From JBFKOL01 sp041628815 (lineage in GTDB: Bacteria > Bacteroidota > Bacteroidia > Chitinophagales > Saprospiraceae): 6,689 bases of DNA. A model generated the notes under the pieces. It made no database searches. It saw nothing but the letters and a program-made list of their open reading frames with translations, and was not told where the DNA came from. The position numbers and the translations under genes were made by a program. The first letter of the stretch is position 1. The number at the start of each line of letters is the position of its first letter. This document shows positions 1-6,285 of this stretch, piece after piece. Where the stretch lies: NCBI GenBank assembly GCA_041628815.1, contig JBFKOL010000246.1, positions 1 through 6,689 on the forward strand, given 5' to 3'.

Positions 1-43
1 GTAATAGATATTAATTCCTAATTGATCAACGGACTCTTTCCTC

Positions 44-628
44 TTAAAATACCCTATACCCCAACATAACGTACACATTGGTTTCGCGATCGTCGAAGGG
101 ATCCGGCTCTATTTCACCGTAGGATTGCATTTTACCGAAGTGTACGTTGATCTCCATGAAGAATTTTTCCGTGAAATATTTACCAACACCGAAGTTAAAG
201 AGGGTTCCTTTTCCTGCTTTGACTCCATGATTCACTTTAGCTTGATTGAATCCTCCACCGGCCAGTACGAAAAAAGGAAGATAGTCACTGAAGGCATAAG
301 AAACGGCACCACCGGCATACAAGGCGCGATAAGGCGAGATGGTCGAATTGGACGGTGATAATCTACCCAGTGCATATACCTGTAATCGTGCAGTCGGAAC
401 CCAACCTGCACGGGCTTCCAGATTGTAGGCCCGAAAACCGGGATACCTTTTTATCCGGACGAGTTCGTCGACTTCATAGGAAGAGGCATGCGTAGAAAAT
501 CCAAGGCCTATACCAAAGCTTAAAAGAGGCCCGGGCTGAAGCGTTTGGGATGAAAGATTTCCTGCAGCTAAATAGGCCAGCAGACCAACAAACCACAACT
601 TTTTCACGCGAAGAAGTTCATATGACAT
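44..628 (-). CDS. Small outer-membrane beta-barrel protein
   Basis: This encodes 194 residues. A basic n-region (R7, K9, K10) and a hydrophobic stretch (residues 11-22, ending AYLAA) form a signal peptide that probably ends near SSQ28. There is no lipobox cysteine, so it is not a lipoprotein. The mature part is a series of short amphipathic strands rich in Gly and aromatic residues, such as LLSFGIGLGFS, YAGGAVSYAF, FFVLAGGGF, LFNFGVGKYF and FFMEINVHFG. About eight strands can be counted, and the last ends in GYRVF with a terminal Phe, as outer-membrane barrels recognised by the BAM machinery usually do. This fits the small OmpA/OmpW-like 'OMP_b-brl' class of porin-like proteins; no substrate or specific function can be assigned. 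The ATG at 628 is the listed start. A GTG at 607 (V8) would give a more compact signal peptide and is a real alternative. The gene is divergent from the large secreted effector and need not be functionally linked to it. Confidence 0.82.
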   Translation of the reverse strand: MSYELLRVKKLWFVGLLAYLAAGNLSSQTLQPGPLLSFGIGLGFSTHASSYEVDELVRIKRYPGFRAYNLEARAGWVPTARLQVYALGRLSPSNSTISPYRALYAGGAVSYAFSDYLPFFVLAGGGFNQAKVNHGVKAGKGTLFNFGVGKYFTEKFFMEINVHFGKMQSYGEIEPDPFDDRETNVYVMLGYRVF

Positions 629-671
629 TACTATTGAATCCCATGATTTATATGGGCTTTCAGCAAGGGGT

Positions 672-679
672 CAAAGTTA
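672..679 (-). promoter_or_regulatory. Candidate Bacteroidota -7 element for the barrel gene
   Basis: On the minus strand this reads TAACTTTG, an exact match to the Bacteroidota sigma-ABfr -7 consensus TAnnTTTG. It lies 43 bases upstream of the ATG at 628, a plausible leader length. I could not find a convincing -33 TTG-type element at the usual spacing of about 19-21 bases, so the call rests on the -7 box alone. Confidence 0.45.
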
Positions 680-805
680 TTCAATAAATCAAGATTCGAT
701 GAAAACAAAAATTAGACTTCGTAAGTACGGTAAAGTTTAATCCAACGATTTAATGACCAGACAAATTTGATTTAGAATCAATAGGCTTACTGGTTTGGGT
801 TAAAA

Positions 806-813
806 TAATTTCG
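806..813 (+). promoter_or_regulatory. Weak candidate -7 element for the large gene
   Basis: TAATTTCG differs from the TAnnTTTG consensus at one of the six fixed positions and sits 47 bases before the ATG at 861. No -33 element is evident at standard spacing. Apart from this and the opposing box at 672-679, the AT-rich spacer 629-860 shows no RNA gene, terminator or operator that I can support. Confidence 0.2.
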
Positions 814-860
814 TGATTTAAGGCGAATTGATTAGATTTAAACAAGACTGCACCCAGATT

Positions 861-941
861 ATGAAATTGCTGCCCGGCCAACTTAGTCTCCTTGGACTTG
901 TCGTTAGCTTGTTTATTTCGTTTAGCCTTCCTGCTTCAGCT
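861..941 (+). other. Sec signal peptide of the large protein
   Basis: Residues 1-27 begin MKLLPGQ, continue with an uninterrupted hydrophobic core (LSLLGLVVSLFISFSL) and end in the small-residue site A25-S26-A27 before P28. This is a standard type I signal peptide, and T9SS cargo needs one to cross the inner membrane. Confidence 0.88.
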
Positions 942-3900
942 CCTTCTGGTCTTCGCGTGGAAAGCAATATAGGTCAGTATGCCATGGGCGCCAAGTACGT
1001 CATGCGCGCAGGGGCATATCAACTGGCTTTTTATCCCACACACATTGATTTACATTACAAGGAGAATACGTTGGATATGCAGAGTATCCGCATTTCTTTC
1101 GTCGGTTCACAAATTGCAAAGCTTGTCCCTGAAGGACAAATGAAAACAAAACTGGGCTATTTTAATGGTCCTGAACCCGAATCCTGGTATGAAAATGTTC
1201 CTGCCTACCACAGTTTGAGATACAAAGATCTCTACCCGGGCATTGATCTGGTATTTTACAACAACGGCGAAGGATATGTTGAATTTGACTTCGCCCTATC
1301 CCCAGATGCAGACCCGGGACAAATCGCTTTGGAGACGTCAACAGGTAAGGATGTGCGGATTACTGCAGATGGCCATGTGGAGTTGGTAAAAGGACTTATG
1401 TTCAAAGCACCCTTGGTATACCAGGATATAAATGGAACGAGGGAAGAGGTGGAAGGAAACTACAAGTTGTCAAAGAATGGAAGGGTAGGCTTCGAGATAG
1501 GGGCATACCAAAAGGATCTGCCTTTGATAATCGACCCGGTCATTCTTTATTCGTCTTATTTCGGTGGACCAGGGTCTAAAGAAGATGTTCGGGATATGGC
1601 GGTAGATCAAGATGGATCTGTGTACATCACTGGTGTTTCAAAATTCTCTGGTCAGTTTTATGTGGCCAAATTTAAACCAGGAGCTTCGGAATTTGATCTG
1701 TTGCAGTGGTTTGGCACCGGCAATTTCGACACGCAACCTCGTCACATTCTCCTGGATGACGATAATAACATAATTGTGGATGTTACTACTCGAGATGCTG
1801 GCATGCCGGTAAAGAATGCATTCCAACACGACTTTGGGGGTGTCCATGATATCTTTCTTTTGAAGTTAAAACAGGATGGTGAACTCGTATTTTCTACCTA
1901 TATCGGTGGAGCAACCGATTTCCCAAATTTTGACGAGCGGAATTTACGGGGCCGAGAATATTCCTCAGGATTAATTGTGGACAAGGACAATAACATTTTT
2001 CTGTCCGGGGAAACTGATGGTTCTGGATTCCCAACGACCCCAAATGCCCTCCACCGGGAAAACATCGGCAATTGGGATCTCTTTCTTATGAAGATAAGTC
2101 CAAATGGTGGACTCCTCTATTCCTCGTTTTTAGGTGGCTCTGAGAACGACCGGATTGATACAGGAGATAGGGCAGAAGAAGTATTGGCCATCGATTCGTC
2201 AGGACTGGTATTTTTTTCGGGATACACGATGAATCCTCTCGACGATTTTCCAGGTTCGGCAGGAGCCCTTGACGATGTTTTCACTGGAAGCAATAAGCAC
2301 GTTTTGTGCATTTTCAATTCAAATACGTCGAGCTTCGTCTATTCCACCTTTTTACACCAGTTTGAGCCAGATTTTCTCAAGGTGGACAGTGAAGATAGAA
2401 TTCACCTTGCGGGGCATGGAATGTGGCCTTCTCTGGTAAATCCCATTGCTTCGGAAGGTGGTCAATTTGCCGTGGTCTTAGACCCCTTGCTTAATGTTGT
2501 TTTCAGCTCATATATTCCATGTGTAAATTGCGATATAGAGGACATCTATGTGGGGACAGACAATAACATGTATTTTGCTGCTTATGATTTTGATCCAGGA
2601 TCAATAGTTTCGGACAGTCTACCAGAATTTTCACGATTAAAATTCAATACATACCTTGGGCAGATTGATGTGGATAATGCCGAAATGGTATTTAGCCTTG
2701 TTATAGGAGGCAATGATAATGATCGACCTCAAGCCATTGTGGTTTCAGACGATTTATCCACCTTGTATTTGGCCGGAGATACCCGTTCAACCGATTTTTT
2801 TACTTCTGATGATGCCTTTACACCCAGCTATCAAGGGGATGGTGATGTCTTTTTGACCCTTCTCGAGTTGGATGTAAAAAAGGCTGATGCCATCTATCTC
2901 GATGCCAATCCTAAATTCATCAGCACGGGTTCCCTTGGATTCGGAACAGTGGACAATATCCGTGAGATCACGGACGTCAAGGAACTTATCAATGCCGTAC
3001 GCCAAGTCAGGGACGCGGTAGCCTGTGATGGGGTCAGTGAAATACTGATCAAGTTTCCGTTTCCTGCTAAAGTGACCATTGCAGAGTGGAAGATCGAAAA
3101 GGAATTGGGAACCATAGAAACGCCATGGTCAAACAGCACCCATGAAATCGACGATCAACACTACTTTCTTGCCTTATACAAACCCCCTGATGAATTTCCG
3201 GAAGATCAAGACAAATTTCGGAAAGACGGGGTAGAGGCTACTACGATCTCATTTCAGCTTGAGATCGTCACCTCTGGAGGTGACCAGACCTTGGATTTTG
3301 ACATTGACCTGGTACGACCACCTGTGGTTCTCGTCCATGGTACTTTCGACAATCCTGAAAATTGCTGGAAGACGCCGATTGTACCCGCAGCCAACACCAT
3401 GGTGCAGACACTCGAATTGGCCGGATTTAAGGTGTTCACAGTTAATTACATCGGTACTAACGGAAAGATAAACGACTTCTTATTTCTGCCAGAAGCCAAA
3501 GAGGCTTCCCGATTTAAAAACAATAAGAGGGTTGTCTATGAAAACATGGGTGGGATCGAAGATGCCATCGACTACTTCAGAGACGAACTGAATGTCGCCG
3601 CTACGCAGGCAGATGTCATAGGGCACAGCATGGGTGGTGTACTACCCAGGGTCTATGCCTCGCACGATGGATATAAAACCGAATACAAACGGACAGACAA
3701 CTTTATGGAAGGCGATATCAACCGCCTTATAAGTATTGCGAGCACCCATAGCGGCAGTGAACTCAGCGATTTTCTGGGATTCATTGGCGGTGAAGGACTG
3801 TTGTCGGGAATTCCTTTTATCGAGGCCTTTGTCAATGAAGCCATTGTCTTTTCCACTTACTTGTTTGGTGGTATAGGAGATACCGGTGCTGTACAGGATC

Positions 3901-6281
3901 AGCGTCCAAGCAGTCCGGCGCTTAAACAGATTGGCCAGACTGATGTGCCGAGCCATGCCATCGTGTGTACGGTCGATGACCAGCAGGACCTGCTGGCGAA
4001 TGCAGGTGAGCCTGCCGAATTTGCCACCTATTACAACTTTCTTCGGGCTCTTACCATAATATTTTATTTCAACAATGCCACGCTTACAGATTTCATCATC
4101 AATCTTGCCGACCGCCATAAACGATTGCCGAATGAATTGAAAAATGCCAACCTCAAATCGTCGCCTTTTGATCCTATTGCCATCGAACAAGTCGAGGAAT
4201 TGCTCAGGCCATCCAATCGAGAAGAGGCTTTGGAAAAATTCAATGTCCCGCTCAATCGTATGTGGTTCGTATGGCACCTGCTGATGGACAATGTAAAAGA
4301 AGACTGGTTTACGACCGAAGAAGGCGTCGTGGTTACACAGTATGAAACCACAGAAATCAACTACGGTGACTTTGATGACAATCTGCAGACACAGATCCAG
4401 AACGAGGATTGGTCATTGATAAGAGGCGAGGAAGTCGAGCCGTTTCCCAGTGAAACGGCCAGCCCGGATGAAGTGACGGATTTTTTCCGTTACCTGATCT
4501 TCAAGAATGCAGCCAACGACTGTGTGGTTCGTTATGAAAGCCAGGCTGCCGGTCTGGCCGAACCCTATATCACGGTGTTTGACAACCACATCCACAGCTA
4601 TGCGCCCCGTTATCCTGAAATCATCAACCGCTGTGTAATTCTTCTCAAGTCGGGAAATATGTTTTTTGCGGACAGCCTTCCACCCGCCGGAGCGGCGATG
4701 CCAATTGAAATCCCTGACCCAACAAAGGTAGATCCCAAAAGTGTCGTTGATGAAAACACCTATACCGGTTGTGAAGCTGCCTGCTGGTCAGGGATGGTGC
4801 CGTCCCATGCTTTCACCTATGCAGAAGTGGCCGATGCGCTGAATATGGTCATCCTGGCACGTCCTGTCAATCCGGATGCCACCGAGGTTATAAGGAACAA
4901 TAATGCCACTAAGCCCATGAACTTAAAGGGAAAAAGCTCAAATTGGGGACCCCAGCGTGCATTCATTGCCCAGGACCAGAGATTCAGTAAGCTGTGGTTT
5001 CAATATGAAGAAAACAGGTCAGATGAACGCGACAGCGAAGTGATCAAGTACAATGAGGAAGTCGTCAAATCACTCAATGATCCTGCAGGTATAGCTATTC
5101 TGAGACACTTGGAGAAGGCCTATACCTGCGACGGCAACGTCCAGGAATACAAAGTCTATTTTGACTCTGTTGCCATCGATCCTGTTGCCGCCATTTATAT
5201 CCAGGATGCATCGGGACAGTACTTCAACTGGATCAAGTCGGTGGATGACGGGTGTAAAGACAAGGTAGACTGCTGCCCGCTCAGCATGAATCCTGTTATT
5301 CCGCAAAATCTCAAACCCATGCTTGTCCTTGCCAACCCGATGCTGCTTGATGACGAGGGTAGACCTCGTTTCTACACGGCAGACTACGACCTCTTGGCCA
5401 TGGCGTTTTATGCCAGGTCGCTGGATGGCTTAGAAGATGATCCTTACACGGAAGCTCCATTTGGTGACGAAAAATTCATCCCTCGGTTCACGGCGGCAGA
5501 TTTTGATTCAGAGAAGGGCTACATCACGCCTGACCAGGATGCTGTGGTCGATATCATCAACAACGAGATACGTTTTGAGACCGGCTATGAAGGTGGCAAT
5601 GTTACACACCACGGTCCAGAAAACCAGTACTACATAGTTGGTAAACCCAAAAAGGGTTCGCCTTACGTCGATTACCCCATTACAGCTTTTGAGCCCGACT
5701 TTTCGCGGTTTGCAAAGACCGGCATAATACGTTCGATCCCGAAAGGACCTCCCGGGTTCAGGGATCGTTACCTCAAACGATATATGGCCAAGATGCGGAG
5801 AAAAGGATACAACCTTTATCCCAACCTGGTCGCCAATGGGTGGCAATGGGATTACCCCGAACGATACACCTATGAAAAAGGATGGGATGACCGCGATGTG
5901 CCTGGTCTCGATAGTGGTCCTGAGGAGATACCCTTTCCGGACAACTGTGCCTGTATTGAAGAAGGCAATGGACTGCAAGAGATACCTACAGACCTTAGCA
6001 GTCAAATCCGTGAAGAAACATCTCTCCTCAATCTTTATCCCAATCCGACAAGCCAGGTATTCAGGGTAACCATGTATAACCCCGTCGACCAGATGATGCA
6101 CTATGTCGTATTCGACCTGTCCGGCCGACAAATGAGGGAAGCCGACGTTTATCTCACGAAAGGTATAGGCACTTTGACTGTGGATATCGGCGATTTAAAT
6201 CCCGGGATGTACGTTATCCGGTTGACCGGTGAGAATAGTCGAAGTACTTCCCTGAAGTTTGTAAAGAATTCTACAAAATGA
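861..6281 (+). CDS. Giant T9SS-exported lipase / ExoY-like nucleotidyl cyclase fusion
   Basis: This encodes 1806 residues (about 200 kDa). The reading frame is open from a TTG at 828, but the ATG at 861 is preferred because it places a clean signal peptide (LSLLGLVVSLFISF core, ASA27 cleavage site) at the N-terminus. Neither start has a strong ribosome-binding site. In order the protein shows a DUF7948-like domain (about 32-229), a seven-blade SBBP propeller (about 230-672), a beta-rich linker (about 673-819), a lipase-type alpha/beta hydrolase (about 820-1264; S923, D1220, H1243 or H1245), an edema factor/ExoY-type cyclase domain (about 1304-1690; R1334, K1351, K1358, D1508, D1510, H1584) and a T9SS sorting tail (about 1721-1806). 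The expected location is outside the cell or on its surface. The probable activities are ester hydrolysis and, if the altered site is active, cyclic nucleotide formation from NTPs. The frame is intact, with no sign of decay. The gene is followed after four bases by a fibre-like gene. I do not know of a named protein with this architecture. Confidence 0.93.
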   Translation: MKLLPGQLSLLGLVVSLFISFSLPASAPSGLRVESNIGQYAMGAKYVMRAGAYQLAFYPTHIDLHYKENTLDMQSIRISFVGSQIAKLVPEGQMKTKLGYFNGPEPESWYENVPAYHSLRYKDLYPGIDLVFYNNGEGYVEFDFALSPDADPGQIALETSTGKDVRITADGHVELVKGLMFKAPLVYQDINGTREEVEGNYKLSKNGRVGFEIGAYQKDLPLIIDPVILYSSYFGGPGSKEDVRDMAVDQDGSVYITGVSKFSGQFYVAKFKPGASEFDLLQWFGTGNFDTQPRHILLDDDNNIIVDVTTRDAGMPVKNAFQHDFGGVHDIFLLKLKQDGELVFSTYIGGATDFPNFDERNLRGREYSSGLIVDKDNNIFLSGETDGSGFPTTPNALHRENIGNWDLFLMKISPNGGLLYSSFLGGSENDRIDTGDRAEEVLAIDSSGLVFFSGYTMNPLDDFPGSAGALDDVFTGSNKHVLCIFNSNTSSFVYSTFLHQFEPDFLKVDSEDRIHLAGHGMWPSLVNPIASEGGQFAVVLDPLLNVVFSSYIPCVNCDIEDIYVGTDNNMYFAAYDFDPGSIVSDSLPEFSRLKFNTYLGQIDVDNAEMVFSLVIGGNDNDRPQAIVVSDDLSTLYLAGDTRSTDFFTSDDAFTPSYQGDGDVFLTLLELDVKKADAIYLDANPKFISTGSLGFGTVDNIREITDVKELINAVRQVRDAVACDGVSEILIKFPFPAKVTIAEWKIEKELGTIETPWSNSTHEIDDQHYFLALYKPPDEFPEDQDKFRKDGVEATTISFQLEIVTSGGDQTLDFDIDLVRPPVVLVHGTFDNPENCWKTPIVPAANTMVQTLELAGFKVFTVNYIGTNGKINDFLFLPEAKEASRFKNNKRVVYENMGGIEDAIDYFRDELNVAATQADVIGHSMGGVLPRVYASHDGYKTEYKRTDNFMEGDINRLISIASTHSGSELSDFLGFIGGEGLLSGIPFIEAFVNEAIVFSTYLFGGIGDTGAVQDQRPSSPALKQIGQTDVPSHAIVCTVDDQQDLLANAGEPAEFATYYNFLRALTIIFYFNNATLTDFIINLADRHKRLPNELKNANLKSSPFDPIAIEQVEELLRPSNREEALEKFNVPLNRMWFVWHLLMDNVKEDWFTTEEGVVVTQYETTEINYGDFDDNLQTQIQNEDWSLIRGEEVEPFPSETASPDEVTDFFRYLIFKNAANDCVVRYESQAAGLAEPYITVFDNHIHSYAPRYPEIINRCVILLKSGNMFFADSLPPAGAAMPIEIPDPTKVDPKSVVDENTYTGCEAACWSGMVPSHAFTYAEVADALNMVILARPVNPDATEVIRNNNATKPMNLKGKSSNWGPQRAFIAQDQRFSKLWFQYEENRSDERDSEVIKYNEEVVKSLNDPAGIAILRHLEKAYTCDGNVQEYKVYFDSVAIDPVAAIYIQDASGQYFNWIKSVDDGCKDKVDCCPLSMNPVIPQNLKPMLVLANPMLLDDEGRPRFYTADYDLLAMAFYARSLDGLEDDPYTEAPFGDEKFIPRFTAADFDSEKGYITPDQDAVVDIINNEIRFETGYEGGNVTHHGPENQYYIVGKPKKGSPYVDYPITAFEPDFSRFAKTGIIRSIPKGPPGFRDRYLKRYMAKMRRKGYNLYPNLVANGWQWDYPERYTYEKGWDDRDVPGLDSGPEEIPFPDNCACIEEGNGLQEIPTDLSSQIREETSLLNLYPNPTSQVFRVTMYNPVDQMMHYVVFDLSGRQMREADVYLTKGIGTLTVDIGDLNPGMYVIRLTGENSRSTSLKFVKNSTK
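954..1547 (+). other. DUF7948-like N-terminal domain
   Basis: Residues about 32-229 carry the recurring motifs of the domain that precedes SBBP propellers in many large secreted bacterial proteins: ESNIGQY (34-40), GPEPESWYENVP (103-114), LYPGIDLVFY (from 124), a following EFDF strand, a 'DADPGQI' turn, 'KAPLVYQDING', and the closing PLIIDPVI just before the first YSSYFGG. Its biochemical role is unknown. The assignment rests on motif order and on its position next to the propeller. Confidence 0.78.
1548..2876 (+). repeat. Seven-bladed SBBP-type beta-propeller
   Basis: Residues about 230-672 contain repeated YSSYFGG-type strands at 230, 344, 420, 494, 548 and 611. Between them are seven copies of a 'xDxDxNxYxxG' blade motif: VDQDGSVYITG (248), LDDDNNIIVDV (298), VDKDNNIFLSG (373), IDSSGLVFFSG (444), VDSEDRIHLAG (508), VGTDNNMYFAA (564) and SDDLSTLYLAG (629). 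The 'GFPTTPNALH' loop after the third motif is the classic SBBP signature. Seven motifs match the seven blades expected. Propellers of this type are presumed binding or display platforms; the ligand here is unknown. Copies 5-7 have degenerated furthest from consensus. Confidence 0.85.
2877..3317 (+). other. Beta-rich linker before the hydrolase
   Basis: Residues about 673-819 connect the propeller to the hydrolase. The second half (ALYKPPDEF, then alternating hydrophobic strands ATTISFQLEIV and LDFDIDLVRPP) resembles the Ig-like strand-rich segment that often ends in 'RPPVVLVHG' in secreted bacterial hydrolases. The first half contains a helix-like stretch (VKELINAVRQVRDAV) and I do not recognise it. 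This is a structural inference; no function is assigned. Confidence 0.45.
2959..3284. repeat. Three compact perfect inverted repeats in the linker coding region
   Basis: TCCGTGA/TCACGGA (2959-2974, 2-base loop), ACGATCTCA/TGAGATCGT (3243-3268, 8-base loop) and GTCACCTC/GAGGTGAC (3267-3284, 2-base loop). The last two abut and share two bases. They lie inside the coding sequence just before the hydrolase domain. They are real in the sequence, but may have arisen by chance. Confidence 0.4.
3318..4652 (+). other. Lipase-type alpha/beta-hydrolase domain
   Basis: Residues about 820-1264. The oxyanion-loop motif VVLVHGTF has its HG at 826-827. The nucleophile elbow GHSMGG (921-926) places the catalytic serine at S923. 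IASTHSGSELSD (959-970) matches the 'TPHxGS' strand of triacylglycerol lipases. AVQDQRPSSPAL matches the usual 'DLxPGSP' segment. NDCVV puts the acid at D1220, followed by ESQAAGL (S1227), and DNHIHS supplies the base at H1243 (or H1245). All three triad members and their neighbours are therefore present in the right order. The stretch between S923 and D1220 is long and helix-rich (for example 1037-1150) and could form a lid or substrate cap. Likely substrates are lipids or other esters; the exact specificity cannot be read. Confidence 0.85.
4770..5930 (+). other. Edema factor/CyaA/ExoY-type nucleotidyl cyclase domain
   Basis: Residues about 1304-1690. MVPSHA (1312-1317), EVADALN and ARPVNPDAT (R1334) follow the N-terminal part of the family, where the Arg (R329 in edema factor, R41 in CyaA) binds nucleotide phosphates. 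NATKPMNLKGKSSNWGPQ aligns without gaps to the family's 'ATKG..V.GKSS.WGP' loop, giving K1351 and K1358 (edema factor K346 and K353). YTADYDLLAM supplies the metal-binding D1508 and D1510 (edema factor D491 and D493). GYITP...VVDIINNE and GYEGGNVTHHG (1575-1585) match the catalytic loop, with H1584 at edema factor H577. K1356 replaces edema factor H351, as in ExoY. P1586 and Y1590 are departures. Known relatives are host-activated toxins making cAMP or other cyclic NMPs. The segment 1637-1655 (ending RRKGYNLYPN) resembles the family's C-terminal helix and strand. Confidence 0.85.
6021..6278 (+). other. T9SS (Por) C-terminal sorting domain
   Basis: Residues about 1721-1806 contain LLNLYPNPTSQVFRV (LYPNP at 1725-1729), then YVVFDLSGRQM, GTLTVDIGDLNPGMYVIRL and a final SLKFVK strand. 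This is the canonical Ig-like tail of the 'Por secretion system C-terminal sorting domain' family. It is recognised by the T9SS and is usually removed or replaced by an anionic LPS anchor at the cell surface. It shows that the entire protein is delivered outside the outer membrane. Confidence 0.95.
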
Positions 6282-6285
6282 AGTT

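Noticed and set aside
1..43. Possible terminator after the barrel gene
   Set aside because: Only a small TTGATCAA palindrome is present, with no GC stem followed by a T-run on the minus strand.
125..358. Plus-strand open frame of 77 codons opposite the barrel gene
   Set aside because: The minus-strand frame over the same bases gives a coherent signal peptide and beta-barrel pattern; the plus-strand product does not.
629..860. Riboswitch, small RNA or CRISPR in the divergent spacer
   Set aside because: The spacer is AT-rich without repeats, strong hairpins or a recognisable RNA motif.
3642..4277. Minus-strand open frame of 211 codons
   Set aside because: It is antisense to the lipase domain, has no recognisable motif and no promoter-like context, and overlaps conserved hydrolase coding sequence.
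5508..6131. Minus-strand open frame of 207 codons
   Set aside because: It lies wholly antisense to the cyclase end and the T9SS tail, both strongly supported by motifs. Its product shows no signal peptide, domain or plausible composition, so it is a shadow frame.
6282..6285. ATGA-type overlap start at 6278 for the downstream gene
   Set aside because: The ATG at 6278 meets a TGA after three codons (ATG AAG TTA TGA); the ATG at 6286 opens the signal peptide.
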